From Coriobacteriaceae bacterium (lineage in GTDB: Bacteria; Actinomycetota; Coriobacteriia; Coriobacteriales; Coriobacteriaceae): 64,000 nucleotides of DNA. Position numbers and translations under genes: made by a program. Under the pieces are notes generated by a model. It was given only the letters and a program-made list of their open reading frames with translations. It ran no database searches and had not been told where the DNA came from. The stretch is from contig CABIWB010000002.1 in the NCBI GenBank assembly GCA_902362275.1, positions 16,837 through 80,836 on the forward strand, read 5' to 3'. Shown here one piece after another: positions 55,783 through 63,468 of the stretch (positions within the stretch are counted from its first letter, which is position 1; the number at the start of each line of letters is the position of its first letter).

Positions 55783-57042
55783 ATGAAATACACCAAGCTC
55801 GAGCGTAACTGGGTTATGTATGATGTGGGCAATTCGGCCCTCGTGCTGCTCAATACCTCGGTGGTGCCCATTTACTTTAACGCCATCAATACCGGCGCTT
55901 CCTCGGCCGACCTGGTGGTCGCCTGGGGCAATGCGCAGACGATCGCCTCGCTGGTCATCGCCATGCTCATGCCCATTCTGGGCGCGCTTGCCGACTACGC
56001 CGGCAACAAGATCAAGTTCTTCTTGGGCTTCTTCCTCACGGGCCTGGTGCTTTGCCTGGCGCAGGCTATCCCAATGTCCGCCATGACATTTTTGACCGTG
56101 TACGTGCTGTGCACCATCGGCCTTAACTCTTCTATGACGTTCTACGACGCCATGCTGCCCGACATTACCACCGACGAGCGCATGGACGCCGTGTCCAGCT
56201 CGGGCTATGCCTGGGGCTACATCGGTTCCACCGTGCCGTTCGTCATCTGCCTGGCGCTCATCATGGGCGGCCCCGCTCTTGGCGTCCCCACCATGCTGGC
56301 AACGCGTCTGTCGTTTATCATCACTGGTGCCTGGTGGCTCATCTTTACTCTGCCGCTCATTCGCACCTATAAGCAAAAGTACGGTCGCGAGCGCGGTCCC
56401 GAGGACACCATCGGCCACATCGTGGGCGGTGTGTTCTCCGAGGTCGGACACACCATGCGCGAGATCGCCCACAACAAGACCGTGCTGGTCTACATGATCG
56501 CGTTCTTCTTCTATATCGACGGTGTGCACACGGTCATTTCCATGGCAACCAGCTACGGATCGGCCTTGGGCATCGATTCGACCCAGTTGGTCCTGGCGCT
56601 GCTCGTCACGCAGTTCGTGGCCTTTCCGTCCGCCATCATCTACGGCAAGCTCGCCGGCCGCGTGGGCACGCTCAACATGATCTTGGTGGCAGTCGCCGCC
56701 TATATGGGCATTGTGCTGTTCGCCGCGTTCTTCCTAAAGACCGCCTTTGAGTTTTGGGTGCTTGCCATTATGGTCGGCCTGTTCCAGGGCGGCGTGCAGG
56801 CGCTCAGCCGTAGCTACTTTGGCCGCATTATCCCCAAGGAAAAATCCAACGAGTACTACGGCTTCTTTGACATCTTTGGTCGTTATGCAAGCGTTATGGG
56901 CACCTTCCTGGTGTCGGTCGTCACCTCGCTGACCGGCAACCCGTCGCTGGGCGTCCTTTCCATTGGCGTGCTGCTGGTCGTTGGCTTTATGCTGCTGGTC
57001 CGCCTGTCCCGCATGACTCGGGCGGCAGAGCATGCCGCATAG
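55783..57042 (+). CDS. MFS transporter (UMF1/Atg22-like)
   Basis: The 419-residue permease has about twelve helices. The N-terminal WVMYDVGNSALVLL and the loop ALADYAGNKIKF, with FYDAMLPDITTDERMDAVSSSGYAWGYIGS, are characteristic of the UMF1 subgroup of the major facilitator superfamily. The C-terminal half has GVQALSRSYFGRIIPKEKSNEYYGFFDIFGRYAS, also typical. The substrate is unknown. It is monocistronic or grouped with the glycosyltransferase 170 bases downstream. Confidence 0.9.
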   Translation: MKYTKLERNWVMYDVGNSALVLLNTSVVPIYFNAINTGASSADLVVAWGNAQTIASLVIAMLMPILGALADYAGNKIKFFLGFFLTGLVLCLAQAIPMSAMTFLTVYVLCTIGLNSSMTFYDAMLPDITTDERMDAVSSSGYAWGYIGSTVPFVICLALIMGGPALGVPTMLATRLSFIITGAWWLIFTLPLIRTYKQKYGRERGPEDTIGHIVGGVFSEVGHTMREIAHNKTVLVYMIAFFFYIDGVHTVISMATSYGSALGIDSTQLVLALLVTQFVAFPSAIIYGKLAGRVGTLNMILVAVAAYMGIVLFAAFFLKTAFEFWVLAIMVGLFQGGVQALSRSYFGRIIPKEKSNEYYGFFDIFGRYASVMGTFLVSVVTSLTGNPSLGVLSIGVLLVVGFMLLVRLSRMTRAAEHAA

Positions 57043-57156
57043 GAGCGAGCGGCTATTGTGCCTGTCCACGGTACTCTTTTGGGGTTATCCGCAATAAACA
57101 TTGCGACTTGCGAGCAATGATTTGCCCAAGTGGGTATGATGGAATCAGCTAGGTCG

Positions 57157-57192
57157 CGGGGCGTCGCCTGTGTTTGGCGGCGTCCCGTTTTT
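57157..57192 (+). promoter_or_regulatory. Strong terminator hairpin against the glycosyltransferase ribosome site
   Basis: CGGGGCGTCGCC pairs with GGCGGCGTCCCG (57157-57168 and 57176-57187; two G-U pairs), followed by TTTTTG. GGGAGGG begins at 57201. A -10-like TATGAT lies at 57135-57140. As there is no room for a promoter after it, the glycosyltransferase message must include the hairpin. Confidence 0.65.
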
Positions 57193-57213
57193 GTGTTGCA
57201 GGGAGGGTAAGGC

Positions 57214-58401
57214 ATGAACGCCACAGTCGTGATTCCAACGTATTGGGCGGGCGATGACGCTTGCGCAAACGCCCCTGGCACCTATGACCATTCGACGCGA
57301 CTCAACGCCGACAATCCCGAACTCGACCGCTGCCTGGCCTCGCTTGAGCAGGTACGTGACATCCCGCGCATCATCCTTTTGGTGGTCTGTCCCGTTTCTG
57401 CCACAGCCGATGTGTCGCTGCGCGTGCACGAGATTGTCGACGCGCATCCCACGCTCAAGGTCACCGTTGTCACCAACACCCAGGCCTCGCGCATTGCAGA
57501 CCGGGTTGCTCAGATCGCGCCCAAGGGTTCGGGCGAGTGCGTGAGCCTGCGAGGCTACGGTGCCATCCGCAACATGGGGCTAGCCTGTGCCGCTGTGCTG
57601 GGGCATGACGCGGTTATCTTTTTGGATGACGATGAGACTGTCATCGACGCCGACTTTATGAAGCGCGCGACCTATGCGTTGGGGCAGCAGACACGTCAGG
57701 GCTTGCCGATCTTGGTCAAGAGCGGCTATTTCTACGATCGCGACGGCTCGCCGCTGGCTCCCACGGACAAGGCGGGCATCTGCCATCGTTGGTGGACCAA
57801 GCGCATCGAGTTCAACCGTTGGATGAAAAAGGCGCTCTCGGGCACCCGCATCTCGCGCTCCAACTACGTGTGCGGCGGCCTGATGGCCCTGCACGCCCGC
57901 GCCTTTACGCGTGTAGCCTTTGACCCGTTTATCACCCGCGGCGAGGACTTGGATTACCTCTTTAACATGCGCATGTTTGGCTACGACGTGTGGTTCGATA
58001 ACGAGTGGACCGTGCGTCATCTGCCTCCGGAGTCCGAAAAGCGCTCACCGCGCTTTATGCAGGATGTATACCGTTGGTACTACGAAAGGGCAAAGTTGAC
58101 ATTCGCCGCGCATCAAAAGGAGCTCATTCCCGTTACGGCGGCATCGCTCATGCCCTACCCGGGCCCGTGGATTTCGCGCGAGCTCGACGACCGCGTGCGC
58201 AAGACCGCTATGGTCCGCAGCGTGTTTACCCGCGAGCATGAGGGCTACCTGCGCATCTGGCGCCATGGTATCGACGAGGCAAAGGCCTATGCGCGCCAAA
58301 ACGCTGCAAGCTACCTGCGTTTCCAGAGCTTTTGGCCCAAGATCATGGACGGGCTTTGGCGTGACGCACAACTGATCAGTATCCTGGAGGGGGCCGAATG
58401 A
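57214..58401 (+). CDS. Glycosyltransferase family 2-like protein
   Basis: The 395-residue protein has a GT-A fold: TVVIPTYW at the start, a nucleotide/metal motif VIFLDDDETVIDADF (about residue 133) and a later acidic ITRGEDLDYLFNMRMFGYDVWFDNEW (about 247), which would hold the catalytic base. Inserted loops and the C-terminal helical region (about 300-390) are not typical of wall-polymer transferases. No signal peptide or helices. GGGAGGG precedes ATG 57214. It overlaps the second sensor kinase by 4 bases, so the two are translated together. Confidence 0.82.
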   Translation: MNATVVIPTYWAGDDACANAPGTYDHSTRLNADNPELDRCLASLEQVRDIPRIILLVVCPVSATADVSLRVHEIVDAHPTLKVTVVTNTQASRIADRVAQIAPKGSGECVSLRGYGAIRNMGLACAAVLGHDAVIFLDDDETVIDADFMKRATYALGQQTRQGLPILVKSGYFYDRDGSPLAPTDKAGICHRWWTKRIEFNRWMKKALSGTRISRSNYVCGGLMALHARAFTRVAFDPFITRGEDLDYLFNMRMFGYDVWFDNEWTVRHLPPESEKRSPRFMQDVYRWYYERAKLTFAAHQKELIPVTAASLMPYPGPWISRELDDRVRKTAMVRSVFTREHEGYLRIWRHGIDEAKAYARQNAASYLRFQSFWPKIMDGLWRDAQLISILEGAE

Positions 58402-59741
58402 TCGACCGCCGCGCCCAGCGCGATAGTTCAATATCAATCTTTCGCATCATTGCCGTTGCCTGCGCCATTTGCGTGCTGGTGTACTTTATTTTTGCCTTGG
58501 TGACCGGTATCGAGCCGATCGCCACGGTGATTGCCTGCGCGCTGCTGTGCATCTTTCTGTGCATCTTTATCTTTTTGACGCTCAATCCCGATTCGGTGCG
58601 CTCCCAGTACACCGAGGAGACGCTCTCGGTGGCCTCGGCCATGCTTGAGGACATTAAGGGCGGTCTGACGCAGGAGTCGGCGCGTTTGGTGTGCCGGCGC
58701 ATTTTGCCCGAGACGCGCGCCATGACGGTGGCCATCACCGACGAGGGCAACGTGTTGGCCTGCGCGGGCGAGTTTGAGGAAAAACTGCTGCCCGATACTC
58801 CCATCCACACGCTTGCCACACGCTACGTTATCGAACATGGCATCGTGCAGTCGTTCAACCGTATGGTGGATGTCGTGGGCTCGGACGGCTCGCACAACCA
58901 AGTCCCCGCCGGCATTATCGCCCCCATCAAGGTGGGCGATCGTACCGTCGGCACGCTCAAGTTCTACTACAAGACCCCGCGCGCCGTCGACCGTACCCAG
59001 TACGCGCTTGCCTCGGGCTTTGCCGAGATCTTGTCCACGCAGCTCGCCATCCACGAGCTCGAGGTGCAAAAGGAACTCACGGCGCGCGCCGAGGTGCGTG
59101 CGCTGCAGGCGCAGATTAACCCGCACTTCCTGTTCAACACGCTGAACACCATTGCATCGTTTACGCGCACCGACCCGCTGCGGGCCCGCGAACTGCTTCG
59201 TGAGTTCTCATCGTTCTATCGTGCCACGCTCGACAACTCGGGATCGCTTATTCCGGTCTCGCGCGAGGTCGCACAGACCAGGCGCTACCTTACCTTTGAG
59301 AAGGCCCGCTTTGGCGAGGACCGCGTGCTTGCGACGTTCGATGTGTCCGAGGACGTGGAAGATACGCTGGTGCCGGCGTTCGTGATCCAGCCGATTGTCG
59401 AGAACGCCGTACGTCATGGTATGGGCGATGACGACGCCCTGAGGATCGACGTGACCGTTCACCAAGACGGCGAGGATGCAATCTTGATTGCCGTGGCCGA
59501 TAATGGCGTGGGCATGGATGAGGGTACCGCCGCCAGACTGTTTGACGAGCGTTCTGCCCGTCCCGACGCCAGCTCTCCCCAGGGTGGCGGCGCCGGTGTG
59601 GCCATGCACAATATTTCGGAGCGCATCCATCGCTTTTATGGGCCGCACTCCTATACGCGTGTCGAATCGGCGCCGGGCAAGGGCACCAAAGTGCTCCTTC
59701 ATCTTGATTTGTCAGAGAGCATCTTCGACATTCAAGAGTAA
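58398..59741 (+). CDS. LytS-type sensor histidine kinase, copy 2
   Basis: The 447-residue kinase is built like the one at 52486: two N-terminal helices (about residues 15-60), a GAF-like region, histidine motif QINPHFLFNTLNT (about 240) and ATPase box ENAVRHG with ADNGVGM. The phrase ALASGFAEILSTQLA (copy 1: ALASGFADLISTQLA) shows their close relation. It overlaps the glycosyltransferase by 4 bases and precedes a LytTR regulator. Confidence 0.9.
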   Translation: MIDRRAQRDSSISIFRIIAVACAICVLVYFIFALVTGIEPIATVIACALLCIFLCIFIFLTLNPDSVRSQYTEETLSVASAMLEDIKGGLTQESARLVCRRILPETRAMTVAITDEGNVLACAGEFEEKLLPDTPIHTLATRYVIEHGIVQSFNRMVDVVGSDGSHNQVPAGIIAPIKVGDRTVGTLKFYYKTPRAVDRTQYALASGFAEILSTQLAIHELEVQKELTARAEVRALQAQINPHFLFNTLNTIASFTRTDPLRARELLREFSSFYRATLDNSGSLIPVSREVAQTRRYLTFEKARFGEDRVLATFDVSEDVEDTLVPAFVIQPIVENAVRHGMGDDDALRIDVTVHQDGEDAILIAVADNGVGMDEGTAARLFDERSARPDASSPQGGGAGVAMHNISERIHRFYGPHSYTRVESAPGKGTKVLLHLDLSESIFDIQE

Positions 59742-59813
59742 AATAAAAGGCTACGGGCTCAACGTCATGCGACGGATGCCCGGCGTAGTTAGTTGACGAA
59801 AGGTTTTATCCCT

Positions 59814-60530
59814 ATGCTGCGTGCGATGATTGTGGATGATGAGGCGCCGGCTCGCTCGGAGCTTCGCTTCCTGCTCGAGCAAACGGGCAAGATCGGCACG
59901 ATCACGGAGGCGTCGAGCGTCCGCTCCGCCATCGAGATGCTTATGGAAAGTCGCGTGGATGTCGTGTTTCTCGATATTTCGATGCCCGGTGCCTCGGGCC
60001 TGCAACTTGCCGAGGCGCTGCATAAGCTCAAAAATCCGCCGGCGATCGTGTTTGTGACTGCGTATAGTGACCATGCGGTCGAGGCATTCGACGTGGATGC
60101 CGTCGATTATCTGATGAAGCCGGTCGAGGAAGCTCGCTTGGATCGCGCAATCGAGAAGGTCATGCAACGCACCAAGCCGGTTACGGACAGCAAGGTGACC
60201 ATCGAGCGTATCCCGGTGGAAAAGGGCGGCCGCAAGGTGCTCATTCCCGTGGACGACATTCGCTTTATCATGGCCAAGGACGATTACTCCTGCATCTATA
60301 CCGTCGATGATCGCTTTTTGTCGACGACCTCGCTGGCGCAGTTTGAGGCCAAGCTCTGCGACTTTGGCTTCTTCCGTGTTCACCGCCGCTATATCGTCAA
60401 CTTGGCGTGCGTCACGGATGTGGAGACGGTGCCCTCGGGTGCCATCCAGCTGGGCATTACGGGCGTCGACGAACGCGTTCCGGTTTCGCGCCGCCGCGTC
60501 GTGCCGCTCAAGAAGGCTCTGAGTCTCTAG
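59814..60530 (+). CDS. LytTR-family response regulator, copy 2
   Basis: The 238-residue regulator has a receiver domain (IVDDEAP, phosphorylated aspartate in VFLDISMPG about residue 53, DYLMKPVEE) and a LytTR domain (VEKGGRKVLIPVDDIRFI, FFRVHRRYIVNLACV, VPVSRRRVVPL). It is paralogous to the regulator at 53910. The start at 59814 follows GAAAGG by about 10 bases; a TTG at 59793 is possible but less likely. It ends 6 bases before a terminator. Confidence 0.92.
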   Translation: MLRAMIVDDEAPARSELRFLLEQTGKIGTITEASSVRSAIEMLMESRVDVVFLDISMPGASGLQLAEALHKLKNPPAIVFVTAYSDHAVEAFDVDAVDYLMKPVEEARLDRAIEKVMQRTKPVTDSKVTIERIPVEKGGRKVLIPVDDIRFIMAKDDYSCIYTVDDRFLSTTSLAQFEAKLCDFGFFRVHRRYIVNLACVTDVETVPSGAIQLGITGVDERVPVSRRRVVPLKKALSL

Positions 60531-60536
60531 CACACT

Positions 60537-60587
60537 GGCCCCGCAGCCCTGTAGACCCATCGCCTGCGGAGCCGTGGGGCCTTTTTT
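60537..60587 (+). terminator. Terminator after LytTR copy 2
   Basis: GGCCCC/GGGGCC (60537-60542 and 60576-60581), with inner CCGCAG/CTGCGG overlapping the left arm, is followed by TTTTTT. Confidence 0.8.
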
Positions 60588-60626
60588 GTATGTATCTGCC
60601 GAATCGTTTTTTGCGGAAGGGATCCC

Positions 60627-61094
60627 ATGAACAGTGCAAGCGCCAAGCGTATCGACATCATCTCGGACACCCACGGCTATTTATCGCCTGCGCTCCTGGA
60701 TGAGCTTGAGGGCGCAGACCTGATTATCCACGCCGGCGACCTCACGTCAGAGATGGACTACGAGCACCTATGCACCATCGCCCCCGTACGGGCCGTACTG
60801 GGCAACAACGATTACTACCGCGACTACGATCCCGATGTAGACCGTCTTGCGCTCTTTACCTACGAAGGCCTCAAATTCGCCGTAGCCCACTACCGCGAAG
60901 ACCTTCCGGTGGGATCCGTAGACGTAGCCATCAACGGCCACACCCACGTAACCAAAGAAGCCCAAGTGGGCCGTTGCTTAGTCCTCAACCCGGGCAGCGC
61001 CAGCTACCCCAGAGGCACCCGAGGCCCCACCATGGCCAGAATGCTCGTCAAAGACGGCAAGATCATAAGCACTAAGTTTATTGACCTAGAGTAA
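60627..61094 (+). CDS. YfcE/MJ0936-type metallophosphoesterase
   Basis: The 155-residue calcineurin-like phosphodiesterase has the metal ligands in ISDTHGYL, IIHAGDLTS, VLGNNDYYRD, INGHTHV and the typical end VLNPGSASYPRG. GGAAGGGA precedes ATG 60627. The family cleaves phosphodiester bonds of small molecules; the natural substrate is uncertain. It stands alone between terminators. Confidence 0.93.
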   Translation: MNSASAKRIDIISDTHGYLSPALLDELEGADLIIHAGDLTSEMDYEHLCTIAPVRAVLGNNDYYRDYDPDVDRLALFTYEGLKFAVAHYREDLPVGSVDVAINGHTHVTKEAQVGRCLVLNPGSASYPRGTRGPTMARMLVKDGKIISTKFIDLE

Positions 61095-61103
61095 TCACAA
61101 CAA

Positions 61104-61134
61104 AAACGGGGGATGCAGATGCGTCCCCCCGTTT
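61104..61134 (+). terminator. Phosphoesterase gene terminator
   Basis: AAACGGGGG pairs with CCCCCGTTT (61104-61112 and 61126-61134; loop 13 nt) just after the stop codon, followed by CCATTT. Confidence 0.75.
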
Positions 61135-61252
61135 CCATTTGAGCCAAAGTAAGAAGTTCAACAAGATCCATCAGACCAACCCCGCCGAGGAGCACGCGGG
61201 CTAGCCGCGCAGCGGCGCACGCCCGCAAAACTGGTTGAATAATGTGACGGCA

Positions 61253-61395
61253 GGGAGGGTCTCCGGGGCTGAGGGCGGGGGTTAAGTTTGTCGCGAGTTC
61301 CGCACGCAAAGGAAAGCACTTAATGTGCTTTCCGTCTTGCGCAGGACTGTAGAGCAGCAAACTTAACCCCCGCCCTCAGCCCCGGAGACCCTCCC
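61253..61395. repeat. 38-bp exact inverted repeat upstream of tRNA-Asp
   Basis: Arms 61253-61290 and 61358-61395 (starting GGGAGGGTCTCCGGGGCT) are perfect complements, with an inner 9-bp hairpin GGAAAGCAC/GTGCTTTCC (61311-61319 and 61325-61333). It is the longest in the window. There is no gene in 61135-61504 and no second copy of this sequence here. Confidence 0.95.
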
Positions 61396-61428
61396 GGATG
61401 GCCCCGAAAAATTTTTTCAAAAAAGTTG

Positions 61429-61458
61429 TTGCGCGCCAGACAGACTTCTGTGTATACT
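61429..61458 (+). promoter_or_regulatory. tRNA-Asp promoter
   Basis: TTGCGC (61429-61434) and TATACT (61453-61458) with an 18-base spacer, 46 bases before the tRNA. Confidence 0.6.
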
Positions 61459-61504
61459 AATCCCCGCAGCGCACGCGAGCGGAAACAAACGCGAACGTCT
61501 GCCT

Positions 61505-61582
<78 letters not shown>

Positions 61583-61590
61583 ACGCAATT

Positions 61591-61618
61591 AAAGCCACGT
61601 CTTCGGACGTGGCTTTTT
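61591..61618 (+). terminator. tRNA-Asp terminator
   Basis: The exact 11-bp stem AAAGCCACGTC/GACGTGGCTTT with a TTCG loop (61591-61616) is followed by TT. Confidence 0.9.
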
Positions 61619-61752
61619 GCGTTTGATGCACTTTGTTTCGATAGAACAATCGCCCTGGTGCATCTTCGCCCAGAATCCCCGCGCCTTCGGGAACGCAAGT
61701 AAAATCTAATAAGTATATCTGTCTGAACAACAGCTTTGTTGCGCAACACCTG

Positions 61753-61781
61753 TTCTACGAGACAGGGGGTTAGGTTATACT
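61753..61781 (+). promoter_or_regulatory. Probable promoter of the Rrf2 regulator
   Basis: TTCTAC (61753-61758) and TATACT (61776-61781), 17-base spacer, give a leader of about 150 bases. The leader contains a dyad AGCTCG-TT-CGAGCT (61898-61911). Rrf2 proteins often control their own promoters; no specific site is evident. Confidence 0.4.
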
Positions 61782-61941
61782 AAATTGCACTGTGCGCCGC
61801 ATTTGATGCATTTCGCTCCAAGCGCGGCACTCAGTGGATATCCGATTTACCATTTGGATGTCCTGGCGGTCATTTAGCGTCTCGACACAAGCTCGGCCCC
61901 GGAGCTCGTTCGAGCTGTTCGTATTCCTTGAAAGGGGAAAA

Positions 61942-62427
61942 ATGGACATATCGAGGAAGACTGATTACGCCCTTCGTATGCTGGCGATGCTTGCTGAGGA
62001 TCCGGAGTGTTTGCTTTCTGTTCGCACCGCTGCCGAAGAGGTCAATGTTCCGTATTCGTTTGCCCGCTCGATTCAGCACGGTTTGGTCCAGGCCGGTATT
62101 GTGGAGAGCCTGCGTGGCGCCCACGGTGGCATGCGTCTCAAGGTTAGTCCGGACGACGTCACTATCCGCCAGGTCGTCGAGGCCGTTCAGGGTCCTATGG
62201 TTATGAATGATTGCACCGCACCCGATGGCGACTGTGCACGCATGGGTATGTGCTGCTATCATCCCCTGTGGGCCGGAGCTCAAGCGTTGATGCGCGACTA
62301 CCTCGATTCCGTTTCGCTGGGCGATATCGTTGCTCACCGCCAGTTCCCGGCCGTCGACCCCAAGTTTGCCGACCGCGATGCGTTTCCCGAGTACGCCGCC
62401 TGTGCGTGTGTTTGCCAGGAGAAATAA
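61942..62427 (+). CDS. Rrf2-family transcriptional regulator
   Basis: The 161-residue regulator has the Rrf2 winged helix (MDISRKTDYALRMLAMLAED and VPYSFARSIQHGLVQAGIVESLRGAHGGMRL). Its cysteines CTAPDGDCARMGMCC (about residues 93-107) occupy the place where IscR/NsrR-type members bind an Fe-S cluster, so it may sense iron-sulfur status or redox. More cysteines lie at the very end (CACVCQEK). AAAGGGG precedes ATG 61942; the longer frame from 61834 lacks a ribosome site. The neighbours are mutY-like and rubrerythrin genes, compatible with oxidative stress control. Confidence 0.9.
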   Translation: MDISRKTDYALRMLAMLAEDPECLLSVRTAAEEVNVPYSFARSIQHGLVQAGIVESLRGAHGGMRLKVSPDDVTIRQVVEAVQGPMVMNDCTAPDGDCARMGMCCYHPLWAGAQALMRDYLDSVSLGDIVAHRQFPAVDPKFADRDAFPEYAACACVCQEK

Positions 62428-62448
62428 CGCCGCATAAGGAGCATAGAT

Positions 62449-63354
62449 ATGATTCAGGACCCCTTTCGTTCGATGATTCGATCGGAAGGGGTCCTGCGCT
62501 ATCGCGACCTTCCGTGGCGACGTACGCGTGACCCGTACATTATTTGGCTCTCCGAGGTCATGCTGCAGCAGACGCAGGTGCCGCGCGTGGAGACACGCAT
62601 GCCGGCGTGGCTCGAGCGCTTTCCGACTGTGCAGGCACTTGCGCAGGCAGCACCCTCGGACGTTTTGGACGCTTGGCAGGGCATGGGCTACAACCGTCGT
62701 GCTCTGGCACTTCACAGGGCCGCACAGCAGCTTGTAGAGGACTGGGGCGGGGAGTTCCCGCGCGAGACGCGCGATCTGGTCGCCCTGCCCGGTATTGGGC
62801 CGGCGACGGCGCAGGGCATTCGGTCGTTCGCATTCGATCTTCCGGGCGTGTATCTAGAGACCAACGTGCGCACGGTCTTTCTGCACCATTTCTTTCCCGA
62901 CGTGCCGGCTGTTCCCGATCGCGAGCTGGTGCCGCTGATTCAGGCGGCCTGCCCGGCGGCTCCCGGTGCGACGGCGGACGAGATTGCCCCCTTTGCCATG
63001 CCTCAAGACGACGCCGACACGCCGCGTGCGTGGTATTACGCGCTGCTGGATTATGGCGCGTATCTTAAGAAGGCGTTGCCCAATCCGTCTAGGCGATCGG
63101 CGGGCTATAGTCGCCAGTCCAAGTTTGAGGGCTCGCGTCGTCAAAAGCGCGCCCACATCGTGCGTATGCTGTTGGCTGCGCGCGATGGACAGCCTGCGGG
63201 CATCACGCTCGATGCCGCCATGGCAGGCGTTAACGAGATGGAGGAGGCGGCGGGCCGCGCGCCGATCGGGCGCGATTTGATTGCAAGCATTCTTGCCGAC
63301 CTGGAGCGCGAGGGATTCTGCCGTGTCGAGGGCAATCGCTGGCTGAGCGTCTAG
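62449..63354 (+). CDS. MutY-like adenine glycosylase without Fe-S cluster
   Basis: The 301-residue HhH-GPD glycosylase resembles MutY, which removes adenine opposite 8-oxoguanine. It has the catalytic glutamate in SEVMLQQTQV (about residue 36), the helix-hairpin-helix VALPGIGPATAQGI (about 110) and YLETNVRTVFLHHFF where MutY has its DGNV/catalytic aspartate segment. The four-cysteine cluster loop that normally follows the domain is absent: the region from ALLDYGAYLKKALPNPSRR onward has none of these cysteines. The NUDIX-like C-terminal domain is missing too. AAGGAG lies before ATG 62449. It follows Rrf2 by 21 bases. Confidence 0.82.
   Translation: MIQDPFRSMIRSEGVLRYRDLPWRRTRDPYIIWLSEVMLQQTQVPRVETRMPAWLERFPTVQALAQAAPSDVLDAWQGMGYNRRALALHRAAQQLVEDWGGEFPRETRDLVALPGIGPATAQGIRSFAFDLPGVYLETNVRTVFLHHFFPDVPAVPDRELVPLIQAACPAAPGATADEIAPFAMPQDDADTPRAWYYALLDYGAYLKKALPNPSRRSAGYSRQSKFEGSRRQKRAHIVRMLLAARDGQPAGITLDAAMAGVNEMEEAAGRAPIGRDLIASILADLEREGFCRVEGNRWLSV
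62456..62495. repeat. 18-bp inverted repeat inside the start of the mutY-like gene
   Basis: AGGACCCCTTTCGTTCGA (62456-62473) and its complement (62478-62495) pair at 16 of 18 positions around a 4-nt loop, within codons 3 to 16. In RNA it would place a stable hairpin just after the start codon. Confidence 0.85.
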
Positions 63355-63468
63355 CTCGCTTGAATTTGAAGAACGGGATTGTAAGGTTTAGATTCTCGGC
63401 ATGGGGGCATCCTAAAGATAGGGCCGCTCGAAGCCTACGGGCGGCATGTGATGAAGGGAAGTACACCT

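Noticed and set aside
61834..61941. N-terminal extension of the Rrf2 regulator
   Set aside because: AAAGGGG precedes ATG 61942, which gives the standard MDISRKTDYAL start of the family; the extension is unlike any Rrf2 protein.
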